A program made the translations under genes and the position numbers. The notes beneath the pieces were generated by a model that did no database searches, was not told the DNA's origin, and was given only the letters and a program-made list of their open reading frames with translations. 44,500 nt of DNA from Cryptomeria japonica (Eukaryota; Streptophyta; Pinopsida; Cupressales; Cupressaceae): NCBI RefSeq assembly GCF_030272615.1, contig NC_081407.1:377209632-377254131 (forward strand). Direction: 5' to 3'. Shown here piece by piece: positions 20,699-31,101 of the stretch (positions within the stretch are counted from its first letter, which is position 1; the number at the start of each line of letters is the position of its first letter).

Positions 20699-20767
20699 TT
20701 TGTATTTACAATTCAATAAACCCTGAATTATACTCTTTGTATTTACAATTCAATAAACCCTGAATTA
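20699..20767. repeat. 32-bp direct duplication in the F-box gene leader
   Basis: TTTGTATTTACAATTCAATA plus the following 12 bases occur at 20699-20730 and again, identically, at 20736-20767 (period 37 bp), just upstream of the ATG at 20662. The F-box-like copy at 25 kb lacks both. Confidence 0.9.
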
Positions 20768-20857
20768 AGTATATATCTGTTTCATCTTCACTCACTCCCT
20801 GTTATATGCGTTTGAGATTGAGTGCGTTATTTGAATAAGAGCAGCCGACATGCAAAA

Positions 20858-20875
20858 ATATATATATATATATAA
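20858..20875. repeat. (TA)n microsatellite
   Basis: ATATATATATATATATAT run in the F-box upstream region. It is absent from the 25-kb copy. Confidence 0.9.
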
Positions 20876-21277
20876 AACAAAATAAATAAGATAAAAATAT
20901 GCCTTTCAGATGGAGTACCCTATTCCGATTAGAGGAGCCGAGGTGGGGTAAGCTATCTTCAATGTATTGGGGGTAGAGATCTATTACTTAGAGCTTTTCC
21001 ATTTGGTGTGTTTCAAGAATGATCTTATTAAATCTTTAAATTTTATATGGTAAATATGTTTCTTTAAAAGTTTAAAATAATATATTTTGATTTCAAATCT
21101 ATAATAAAAAATTGAAACATTCAATTATTGAACTTGTTTGTATTATACATATGTTTATTTAAATATGTTCAGAAATGTTATAGATAAGAAATATTATAGA
21201 TATCAATTTAATTTTTATTTTATTTTGAAATTGTCTTATTTACTAGATACATAATCACATCAATTTTATGTGATACT

Positions 21278-21749
21278 TATTTTAATACTTAATTAATAAG
21301 TAATTTTTATTGTTGAATTAAAGAAAAATATATACAAACACAACAATCATTTATTTCATTTATATAAAAATATGAATACACAACAAATAAATTTAAGAGA
21401 CTAGGACTATAAAGTAGATAATTCTAGTCTATACAAGAATTCAAAAAATTAATATCAATCTTTCTTGTTTAAAAAAAAAATTGAACTTAAAATTGCCTCA
21501 AAAGTAGCCAGCGTCTTTAAAATAATTTGATCACTAAATTTCAAGGAATATTCTTAAACATGCTATTGTTTATCATTTGATCACATTTATTAATTGATCT
21601 AAATTCATAATGCTGGGTAAACAATACACTTAAACATTATTCAATTGAATAGTGAAAACACAATTTTGCCCTATAAGAGTAAAATAAATATCTAACACAT
21701 TGACATGGACAGGATGTATTATGTAAGATGGAGTAGATAAGGACCATTA
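21278..21749. other. AT-rich spacer
   Basis: No gene seen. Beyond 21277 similarity to the 25-kb upstream copy stops. Confidence 0.4.
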
Positions 21750-23750
21750 GGGTTTTTTGAGGCAATAGCTCTATAGGGGATGATTTAAAGGATGGAGGAG
21801 AGGGAATATCTAATAATGGTTGGGTATCTCATGCAACTTGTTGCCTCTTGTACAATGGGTTTGTTGTCTGGAAGTGGATCTTGTTAGTTTTCTACTTTCA
21901 CCCTTGCTTTTGGGTTTTGTGGCCGCATATTTTGTGGTTGCCCTTATCTTGAATCTCATTTACTCAAAACCTCTTTTTCCTTTGTCTATGACCAAAGGAT
22001 TCCCTTCATTAGTTCACTAGGTGAGCCATTAGTGGGGCTAGAATTCCTCTTCTACGCTTTGCTCCACTCTGGGGGGTTGGTGGGTGCTGCACCATTATTG
22101 GTGGCCTTTCCCGCTTTGCTATTTTTTTGTGTTATTGTTGGCTAAGGCTTTGTTTTTACCTTTGTCTCTATGTCCCTTCACTTCCCCCCATGTTTTTATC
22201 TTCTTCGAATGGTGCTTTTGTGGCTTATGTATTTCTCTTGGCCTTGTAGTGTTCGTGTGGTGATCTTCCATCTATTGATGCTTTTTGTGTGCTCCTCTGG
22301 GGTTGGATCGGTGATGGGAGAGTTGTGGTTGGTGGTGGCCCCTTCTTTTTGGTCACTTGTTTACATTCTTTGTGTTTTTTTAGGTGTGGACTCTCCTATT
22401 TTGTTTTGTTGGTCGTATAGAGAGGGGCTTGTCTTCTGAACAGGGGGGTGTCCTTTAGTGTCGTGGGCCTCTTGGTTGAGATAGTATTGCCTTCCATTCA
22501 AGGAGGCTAGATTTTTTGTGTCCCTTCCTTCATGCCAAGGGTTTTGAAGGTGCTTCATTTTTTGTTCCTTTGAGTGACCTTTAGTGATGATCCTCTTAAT
22601 GGGTGTGTTTCAGGTTTTTTTGTGTTATTTAGGATGGTGTTTCTCTTCTAAGTGGTTATTCTTCTTGTGCTAAAGTGGGCAGACTTGGTATTGGTGTTGA
22701 GGGTTGGTTATCTTGGGGGGTTTTAACCGAAGAGGGCTCTTTATGCTACATGCCTACTTTGGCATTGGGTTCCTACTGCTATTGGAGGGCGCTACCATTA
22801 TTAAGGATATCTTATTCTACAACTCACTCCCCCTTTCATGTGTGGTTCCTTATTGGGTTAATGCCTATTGGCAAGAGTTTTGAAGGTGCTTCATTTTTTT
22901 TCCTTCGAGTTCAATCCTATGGAGGTGGATTTTCAAGCTACAGTGTTTAGTTAGGCTCCTCTTGATGGGCGTGCTTGGGGATTTTTATGTGTTCTTCAAA
23001 ATGGTCTTTCTCTTCATGGTGGTTTCTCTCCTTGTGCCAAAGTTTTTCTCTTCTTCGTGGTTACCTTGGGGGTGTTTAACTAGAGAGGGATCCTTATATT
23101 ATGCGCCTTCTTTTGTGCTAGATTATTTCTACTACTAGAGCATGCTACCATTCATGAGGATCTCCACTTCTACCCCTTTCTCCCCCTTTCATGTGTGGTG
23201 CCTTGTTGGATTCATGCCTACGAGACCTCTCTTTCTATGTAGGTATTGGGGTCATTTTATTTCTAGATTATTTTCAATGGAATTTCCCCTATGTCTCTCC
23301 TTTCTAGGATGTTATTCCTTAATGTTCTTGTTGACAGTTGACCTATTAAGGTGGCCCATGTTGGTATTTTTGATAGCCTTGTTAGCAAAATGTTGTGAAA
23401 TTCCTTCCAAAATTTGTTGGTTGTTGCTTGGCCTATGGTTGGTTTGTTTCCAACTCATAGGAGGTTGTTAACAATATGGTTCAGGGTGAATTCCTAAACT
23501 AATCTATCTGATTAGATGGTCTTGTGGTTTCAGGATTATGGTTCCTTCCAGTTATGGCTCGGGTCAAAAACCTCTCTTATAAAAAGGGTCTACCTTTTTG
23601 GGTGTTGTTTGGGTTGTCTCACTGCTTGTGAACTCTTCCCTTTTTCATGCCTCTAGGGTGACATTTTCTAGAATGATCCTATCTTAATTTTTATTTTGTT
23701 ATGGCATATGGGCCTATCCCACTTTTTTAATCAAAAAATGGATGAGATGT
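21750..23750 (+). mobile_element. LINE-like 3' region (plus strand), degenerate
   Basis: A G/T-rich plus-strand region unlike its neighbours. It ends GGGCCTATCCCAC then TTTTTTAATCAAAAAA at about 23725-23742, which resembles the 3' end of plant L1 LINEs. The ORFs in it (for example 22170-22439, 22675-22950, 23142-23471) are hydrophobic artefacts of the T-rich strand with no domain. No RT or endonuclease motif is visible, so this is either a 5'-truncated LINE or a non-autonomous relative. Confidence 0.45.
22535..23215 (+). repeat. Two tandem units of about 335 bp
   Basis: The segment beginning TTTTGAAGGTGCTTCATTTT at about 22541 recurs from about 22876. Further matched landmarks are CCTCTTAATGGGTGTG and CCTCTTGATGGGCGTG, GGTGTTTCTCTTC and GGTCTTTCTCTTC, and CCCCCTTTCATGTGTGGT (22829 and 23182). 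The units are diverged. Confidence 0.7.
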
Positions 23751-25289
23751 ATTTGTAGATTTTTTTTTTAAAAAGAAGAAAAAAGAAAGCAAATACTAGT
23801 ATATTAATTCAAAATATAAACATTATAATACAAAAGTTAAAATGAAATCAGTCATGCCCAGAGAGGAGAGAACATACTACAAGAAGGGAAACCACATAGA
23901 TGAATGTTAACATGTAGACCAAACCTAACCAGGTAGTAAGCTACAAAATGATTCTAAAAAATGAAGATGACAAAGACCATGGACCAATATGCTATATCTA
24001 TCCTGGATATAATAATTTATTAAACATGAAAATATGGAGACCATAGGCTATAATACCCCTAATAAACAGAGATAAACAAAACCCCAATTTTTAATAGAGA
24101 GAGGAACTAGAAAGAGTTTGTATCCAGAGGACAATTTACTTAGAAAAATACTTGAAACCAAGTTAAAAAAAGCCCCCTAGCTACCTCAGAGGATTGTTTT
24201 CCCCCACTGCTTTTCCATCTACTTTTCCTCCCTAAGCCTACTTGTCACCAAACTTGTAATGCATAAAGAAATCCTTCGAGTCATTTTCGAAGCTTTCCTT
24301 AAGATGGGCAATCCCAATATTTCAATGACACGATTGGTGTAGCATAAGACATTGGGGTGCATGAAAGAGTTGTTAAAAAAGAGTGGCCTTTGATGGATAA
24401 ATGATCTCCTAAAATCCGTATTTTGCCCTAAAAAAATTTGCAGTTGTTCGATTCAAGGTTGATCTTCATGGTATGAGATAACTTAGTATACTAGGTTTTC
24501 TTATGCAAGTTTTTCCTCAAAAAATTTCCACACAATTGACCCTTGTCGTAGATTCAAAATTATCAACAAAAAATGAGAAGCAATTGAGACAACAAATGCA
24601 ACAAAGAACCATAATTTTGTAGTACATCAAATGTATTTGAGAAAAAGAAAGATACCACTTGAGAAGTGTAAATATTCCATAGGGCCTTAGGGATAATTAC
24701 ATCTTCTATAATATCAGTGACAATTTCTCTTTATATCATTATGAAATTCCATGAGAAGACTCATTTTATGTACTTTGGAGTGAAGGCCCCTAAGGTTGGA
24801 AACTCCTAAACAATGAAGGAAACATAAATTGCGAGAATGACATAAGATGGCCTAATGTTGTCGAGCGATATACATGGCCTTTGATGTGACAAATCCACTA
24901 GTTGAGCACCATCATTCCTAGGTAAAAGTCATTAAGTTAAAATTTAAGGAGATATTGGGATCCTTACTACATGCCACATCTAACACATAGCTTTGATACT
25001 TTAACTTTGTATCATCATTACCAAGCATTATTCCTAAGGATGACAACTTGCAAAGGAGAAAACTTGTTAGAACGACCGATCAATGAGATATACCTAAATC
25101 TATTGGTTCCAAGGGTTAATATTTGTAAATCTCTTTCTTATTATGCCTAATTTCCGCTTTCACAATTCTACAATATTTGTTAGCTAATGCATAAATATAG
25201 TCATTAGCTTATCTAAAATAATATTTTATACTAAAATATTCAATCCTATGCAAGAGTGGCCACACCTCTTGAAGAACATTCCTAATTCT
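23751..25289. other. Unassigned sequence
   Basis: About 1.5 kb with no credible ORF. It occupies the place where the body of the second F-box copy would be. It could be further decayed retroelement DNA, but no motif supports that. Confidence 0.35.
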
Positions 25290-25361
25290 TCATAGGCTAA
25301 GGTAGGTTATACATCCCCTTCTTGCATATCCTTTATGTGTTGCAATTAATTTTTTATCCAT
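25290..25361 (-). pseudogene. F-box gene remnant (first ~24 codons)
   Basis: From the ATG at 25361 it reads MDKKLIATHKGYARRG and then stops at codon 24. It aligns with MERKSITTVEGYTGQG of the intact gene, and the preceding 560 bp align with that gene's upstream region. Beyond about 25290 similarity ends, so the copy was truncated before the F-box. Confidence 0.75.
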
Positions 25362-25925
25362 TCCTTTCATCTCCCAATCCTCCAAGCATATAATCCCCAG
25401 TCCTTGTTATATGCTTTTGAGATTGGGTACGTTATTCGGATAAGAACAACAAATGTGCAACAAATATAAATTAAAATAAATAACATAAGAAGATTCCTTT
25501 TAAATAAAGTATCTTATTGCGATTAGAGGAGCCAACTTGGAGTAAATATGTAGTAAATATAGATTAAAATAAAACTTAGCATAGCTATCTTTAATGTATT
25601 AGGGTGGAGATCTATTACTTAGTGCTTTTTCTCTCAAGAATGATCTTGTTAAATATAATTTCAAAACTAAAAGTTTGAGATGAGCATCATTAAGTTTTAT
25701 ATGAAAAATATGTTTCCTTAAAATTTTAAAATACTATATATTGACCTCAAATCTATGACAAAAAATTGAAACATTCAATCATTGAAATTGTTTGTATTAT
25801 ATATACATTTATTTAAAAAATATTATAGATATCAATTTTATTTTTACTTCAATTTTTTATTTTATTTTTAAATTGTGTTATTTACTAGATGCATAAATAC
25901 ATCAATTTTATGTGATACTTATTTT
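25362..25925 (-). repeat. Duplicate of the F-box upstream region
   Basis: Diverged copy of 20663-21277 in the same orientation. It lacks the 32-bp duplication and the TA run but keeps GATTAGAGGAGCC, GGTGGAGATCTATTACTTAG and ATCAATTTTATGTGATAC. Confidence 0.8.
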
Positions 25926-26024
25926 GAAATATACTACTTATTATTAATATTAATATTTGTAATTATGTCATTACTCTCCATCCTTTGTTGTCATTGTATA
26001 TATTTCTTTAATGTTTTCTACTAC

Positions 26025-26169
26025 CTTAAATATCTAAATACATCTATCTAAAATACGCCAAGAGATATTAATCTCAAGGCACCTATTATAAATTTTTATT
26101 GAGAATTGATAGGTGCCTCAAGAATGATACCTCTTGACATATTTTAGATATATGTATTAAGATATCTAA
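26025..26169. repeat. Foldback element, ~60-bp arms (MITE-like)
   Basis: Arms at 26025-26083 and 26110-26169 are imperfect inverted repeats, with pairing blocks CTAAAATA, CAAGAG and AAGGCACCTAT, enclosing a loop of about 26 bp. No clear target duplication is visible. Size and shape fit a MITE or a miRNA-like or siRNA hairpin. Confidence 0.7.
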
Positions 26170-26689
26170 GCTAGTAGCATCCACAGTGCAACATGTAAAG
26201 TATTAATTTATCACCTTTTATATTTAATGAAAAATTGATTACTTTACAAATCTAGATGCATATCATATTTATTCAAATGTACACTAGGACTTCATAATTG
26301 ACGAGACATTTCATCTTTTAAACCAAAAATTTAATCTCAACTATTAACTATTCCTTGATCCTGTCTATTTTGTGTTCTTTCCAATTGTCTTCATCTTCTT
26401 AGTGGAGATGTTAGTTCCTCTCATGAATTATTATTTTCCATATGATTTTGAGAATCAACATCCATTATATTTTGAACTCTATCATTTGGTATTTGTAGCA
26501 CACTATGTATTGTAATGGAATTCATCCCTTCAAAACTAACCTCAACATTCCCATTAGATTGATGATGACAATGTGGGTTGTGTTGAAATCATTTATCTTT
26601 TTTTTGTTCCCTTTTTATTCTTATAGGATAGAAATACATCTCTCCTAACAAAAGACCAACATTTTTGGAAAAAAATCATGGCAAATCTA
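26170..26689. other. AT-rich spacer
   Basis: No gene seen. Confidence 0.35.
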
Positions 26690-27350
26690 TCAAGCCTAGG
26701 TTCTTTATTCGAGGCCATTTAGAAAAATTTTGTAACCTTTTCAATGGAAAAATCCGCCATTAGCATTTTATTATGGTTCTCATCTACAAGTTTTAGAAGG
26801 CACCCGAGTGGAGGTGAAATTTGAAGATCCTCTTGATGTTCTCGCAACAAGAGAAAATTTCTAAAAAAATTATGGTCCTATCTTTAATCTCATTATGTGT
26901 GACTAGCATATAACCATTAGCAGTGAGAATTATTTCTAATTTATTTATTTGTCTGTTCACTTTTGTAGATGTTAGAAGAACTTGGTACTCTTGTCACTCT
27001 CAGCTAACCAAGATTCTCTTGACGTATGTTTCCAATACAATTATTCTCTGCAAAGTATCTCTTCCAATTCTAACTTGAGCATATTTTATTTTGCAAGGGA
27101 AGCATTATCCATACAATATCCAATGGCTCTCTTATATTAATCTGATAGCTCTTGTTGAACCCTTTCTTTATTAGTGAAGATATTTTATAATGCATTTTGT
27201 TCTATTCTTCAATTTTTCCTTTTACAAACTATAATTTGTTACTTAATTGGTACATTCTTTATCTCATAGTAAAAGGATTTTAATTTCAACATGATTCCAA
27301 CAAAGGTAGAATACAATATCTAAACCACATTGACTCAAAATTGAAGGATG
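26690..27350 (-). pseudogene. Ancient LINE ORF2 relic (endonuclease-RT linker)
   Basis: Minus-strand reading shows ERVQQELSD, RAIGYCMDNASLAK, NMLKLELEEILCRE, LYWKHTSRESWLAESDKSTKFF. This is the linker between endonuclease and RT in plant L1 ORF2, equivalent to YWKQTSRVVWLKSGDKNTKFF in the LINEs at the window ends. Roughly one codon in twelve is a stop. It is a different and much older LINE lineage. Confidence 0.7.
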
Positions 27351-28534
27351 TAAGTCTTTATGGTGTTTTCGTAGTGTTTTGAAGAAGGATGGAAAACTCA
27401 TTGGACCCTATGGATCGCATAAGGAAGGGAAAAAATTTCGTAGGAGAAGAGAGGCAAGAATCAAAAATTAGAAGCCTGTATAATGTTTTTGGAATTTAAT
27501 AAAAAACTTGTCTTTTGTTTATCCAAGTGTAGGAGCCATTTTAATGGATGCAATTGTAATGGTTAAAAAATGTGAATGATGAAGAGATCAAGAGGAAATA
27601 TTTTCTTCACTCCGAGGAGAGATGGAAGTTTCAATATGGATTTACCTTCAAATACTTTATCCATATTATATTTAAAAAAGGGGGAAATTCACTAGATCCA
27701 ATCTCTTAGGGAAGAGATTAAATACTAAATGAATTGACAATGGGATAGAAATGACAAGCTAATCCCTCTTTTAGAATGAAAAAATATTGAGTTATGTGTT
27801 GTAGGACTAAGTGTAAAAGTAGAAAGCAAGTTATTATAACTTGAGATAGAAGCATGAGATGAATTTGTGCACCTGGATTTGGCTACAATATGTCGAGATG
27901 AAGCTGCCCTGTGAATTTGATGAAAAGTTGTCAGGACCGTGCTGAAAGTGTCTACTGTCCTCTAAAAAATTTGTGAAACGAAAATAGTCTTTTCCGCCTC
28001 TCCAAATGGATTATGAATATGCAAACAGAGTTGCACACCTACAACCTACACACAAAAAAGACAAGAAAAGGGGTTGGGATTGGGGGTTTGCCTTCAGGGC
28101 AAATCCCAGTTTTGGAATTATCCAAATGATGAAAGAAAGTACTTGCAAGTAAATATAAATGAAATAATGAAATGTAATTCACCTCAAGGGAGGTTTTTGA
28201 TAGAATGTAGGTAGATTTGATTGTATTAAATTTAATGTTGAAAGGGATCTCTTATTCAGTGGTTGAATCCTACACTTGAATGCAACACCTAGCCTTGAAG
28301 GAAGACTTGAGAATGCTCAATGCTAGAATGGAATGCTTGAATGCTTGAACTTATGCCCACTCTTCTCTTATCCAACTTTTTTCTTCTTGAACTAATGAAA
28401 ATGAGAGGGAAAATTTGACATTTATACTTGTTAATTAGGGTTAACTAATTGACAGATTTTTCATCACAGGCCAACACAGGGAAAGTTTTTCCCATTTTAT
28501 GCAAAGTCCAATGCAAAGATAGGACAACATAGGG
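27351..28534. other. Unassigned, probably decayed retroelement
   Basis: No ORF or motif supports a gene. The block around 28070-28110 (GGGGTTGGGATTGGGGG) is locally G-rich and might be an LTR or leader piece, but this is unproven. Confidence 0.3.
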
Positions 28535-28640
28535 TAAGGAAAAGGGCACCACATCCCTGTCCTAGGAGAAAAGGTGTACCACACCCATATCCTAGGAGGG
28601 ATAGGGGCACCACACCCTAGTCCTGCCCCTATCTCAAGAC
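28535..28640. repeat. Short minisatellite (three units, ~35-40 bp)
   Basis: Repeated pattern of GGGCACCACA(C/T)CC ... TCCTAGGAG at about 28547, 28575 and 28608. Minus-strand ORFs across it (28441-28773) are repeat-driven, and no protein is called. Confidence 0.6.
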
Positions 28641-29280
28641 AGGAAGTAGGTTCAAGTAGTGCGGAGGGCTGCACAAGTGGAGTTTTTGGGGGTTGAGAAA
28701 ATCTCGGATCTCTGATCAAGCTTGGGAATTCGAATTGGCAATGTGAAGACACTAACATGGTTGAAAATTGCAAGGGTCACAATTTTATGACACTATATTT
28801 ATCCCCCACTTTAGCGAGAGTATAAGCATATGCCAATACTGCTAGTAAAGTACAAGGAAACAAGATTGAAAGACTTCTACCACGTCGAGGAGGCAAGATG
28901 CACCAAGTACCCAGTGGACCAAGAATCTTATTAAATCGATTGACAAAGTAAAACTGAAGATCAAGAAGGTTCCTCTCACTATGAGTCGAGAAAAAGATAC
29001 CAAAATTATAAAGCAAAGCTGATTTCACTAAATAATTCTATGTATCAAAGAGCAAAATATGAGTGGAGTGTATGCCCCCATGTTAAAGATTTCACACACG
29101 CCTTATCAGGAGAAATTTATTTAAGGTAGGATACACCCAAGAGAGAGAGAAGAGGGAGCATATTATCACAAGGATTTAGCCTCCAGTCGAGGAATAAACC
29201 CAAGAATAATGAATACAAAACAAAAGGTAATTTTGCTTTCCTTGGGGTTAGTATGCTATATGCTAACTCATAGACATAAA
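28641..29280. other. Unassigned sequence
   Basis: Short minus-strand ORFs at 28777-29028 and 29117-29389 show no domain. I see nothing I can support. Confidence 0.3.
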
Positions 29281-30000
29281 AATAAAATTGGCATAGGTAA
29301 CAAGGGCTTCTGTATTTCGAGAGCCAGTGGAAGTAACAAATCCAAATTAAGTGCTCGCAACCCATGTTCCTATTCAAGGATAAGTTCATTTTAAACCACC
29401 AAAAGCATATGAAAGGGCACCCATTTATATTTATCCACTCGAAGAAGCGCTAGTTTAACTCGCCACCCTTGAATTTTATCTTGGGTAGGGGTATTGGCAT
29501 CGATGGGAAGAGATAGAAGCAAAGCCACTAGCAGCATTCCTTTCAGTTCCAAATCCCCTTGCCACGCTACGGGTTTACCAGCTAGCAACCCCTATGATTG
29601 GAGACACTATGCGTTGTTAATGCTTTGTAAGGTTGATATTCATGTAATGTATCATGGACGTGGGTGGTAGAATAAGGAGCATCAACATTGCATGTGGTAC
29701 TCAACAAAATGCTCAGGTGAATCATAGAGGTTTAGACAGTGCATTCTACATGTTTGACAGAATGTTTCAAAGAGATGTCATCTCATGTAATGCAACAATT
29801 GCAAGATATGCACAAAATGGTTTTCCCGAAAAATCTTTCAAATCTTTCAAGCAAATTCAAAACAGTAGGTGTAGATTTGAACGTCACAACTTTTGCTAGT
29901 TCCTCACGTGGTATGAACGTCCACAAAGCATAATAGAATTCAGAATTTTCATGAGAAGTTATAGTTGGAAATGCTCCCAAAGGCATGCAATAGAAAATGT
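29281..30000 (+). repeat. 0.7-kb direct repeat B, copy B1 (contains a PPR piece)
   Basis: Aligns in the same orientation with 35606-36330 through both non-coding (AAGTGCTCGCA, GGTAGGGGTATTGGCATCGA) and PPR-coding parts. Copy B1 carries extra small changes, including a 5-bp CATTC insertion near 29536. Confidence 0.85.
29655..29935 (+). pseudogene. PPR-protein fragment (in repeat B1)
   Basis: Plus strand reads GLDSAFYMFDRMFQRDVIS, CNATIARYAQNGFPEKSF, KSFKQIQN, which is one and a half plant PPR motifs (Asp-Met-Phe, YAQNGFP). The frame breaks near 29870 and continues in the next frame with TFASSSRGMNVHKA. It is a fragment, not a gene. Confidence 0.75.
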
Positions 30001-30179
30001 TTTTATTTAGATTTTTAAATAAAGTTTTTTTTGCATGGGCATAATAATTGTTTTTATTTAGATTTTTAAAATCTTTTAAAAACATAAACATCATTTAATA
30101 AGTCAAATTGGGAACACTTTTTTTCTTGTCTCTTCACACCTGTCTTGCAGTGCTTCCAACCAATAGTCAAGGGGGGGGG

Positions 30180-30425
30180 TTGATTTGCTCCTTTATATCT
30201 CTTGGCCATATCCCAATCGAAGGCGTCTATTTCTATAATATTATAGAGGGCTTTTTGGTGGCATCATCTTCATGTTTCCAGATTTGTACTATCATGTTGT
30301 ATGCTCTTGCATGAGCAATGTTGTACTCGCACTATCATAAAGTGCCACACCTCTTTGTATCTTGTCATTGTTAACATATTTGATGTAATCCTCTTATATA
30401 CATAGATAGTGCAAAATCTCACATG
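30180..30425 (+). mobile_element. Copia-like 5' LTR (approximate)
   Basis: The interval between the run of nine G's at 30171-30179 and the primer-binding site at about 30427. It ends AAATCTCACA directly before TGGTATGAGAGCC. The left end is inferred: the canonical TG is not obvious, TTGATTTG follows the G run, and the G run itself looks like a polypurine tract. No matching 3' LTR was found downstream. Confidence 0.45.
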
Positions 30426-30426
30426 G

Positions 30427-30440
30427 TATGAGAGCCATTA
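30427..30440 (+). other. Primer-binding site (initiator tRNA-Met)
   Basis: TGGTATGAGAGCCA is one base different from the TGGTATCAGAGCC used by most Ty1/copia elements to prime minus-strand synthesis with tRNA-iMet. It sits about 660 bp upstream of the gag ATG. Confidence 0.75.
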
Positions 30441-31101
30441 GAGTGTCATTGGTTTGCTAATTGAGAGAAATTGATGCTATTTGGTATTGTGTATTTTTGA
30501 GTTTTCTATTGCAGGTTATTATTGAAGCTTGATGGGTCAAATCCGAGGTTACCATTGGATTGAGGAGGACCAAGAAAGTTAGTTTTGCCTTTTGTTTCAT
30601 CCAAATTAGACTTTGGAGGCCAAATCTAGAGGCATTTGAAGTTTGATGCTACAACGGAAATTTTCCAGAAATCATAATTTTGTAGGCATTTTTCAAATAG
30701 TGATATCTTTTTAGGCTCATATGGACTTCTTTTTAGGTGCCATTTTTGTTGAAAGTGCATATTTTTTCATCTACTTTCATAATTTGCCATTTGTTTGCAG
30801 TAATTTTAAGTAGAAATTGTACTTTCATTATTTAGCCATTTTTGGCATATTTGGTACTTGCATTTTGCTTGGATCTCAGTTTAGATCACTAGCAGTATTT
30901 GTTGAAGTCTCTTAGATCTCATTTTGAGAAGTTGTAAATTGAAATCAGAAGTCCACTTTGCCTTGTTTTGCAAGTGGCCTATTGTACACGCACTACATAT
31001 AAAGTGCCAAAATCATCATTTTTGGGGGTACTTTGATTGAGTGAATTTGGGGGGGTGTCTCTTGTACTTTTGTACTCTTGTGTTCCTTCCTTTTTGTTGC
31101 T

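Larger units (their letters stand above)
20663..21277 (-). promoter_or_regulatory. Upstream region of the F-box gene (duplicated at 25.4-25.9 kb)
   Basis: Non-coding sequence 5' of the gene that aligns with 25362-25925, with landmarks ATTAGAGGAGCC, GGAGTACCCTATT, GAGATCTATTACTTAG and TTTTATGTGATACTTATTTT. A TA microsatellite (20858-20875) lies about 200 bp upstream of the ATG and could act as a TATA region, but no core promoter can be proven by eye. Confidence 0.55.

Noticed and set aside
22170-23471. Several hydrophobic ORFs that look like multi-pass membrane proteins
   Set aside because: The region is T/G-biased, which makes any frame read as Leu/Phe/Val/Trp. The ORFs do not share frame across the tandem units.
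28441-29588. Four minus-strand ORFs of 65-110 codons
   Set aside because: No motif. One is driven by the minisatellite at 28.5 kb. Two overlap repeat B, whose second copy does not keep the frames.
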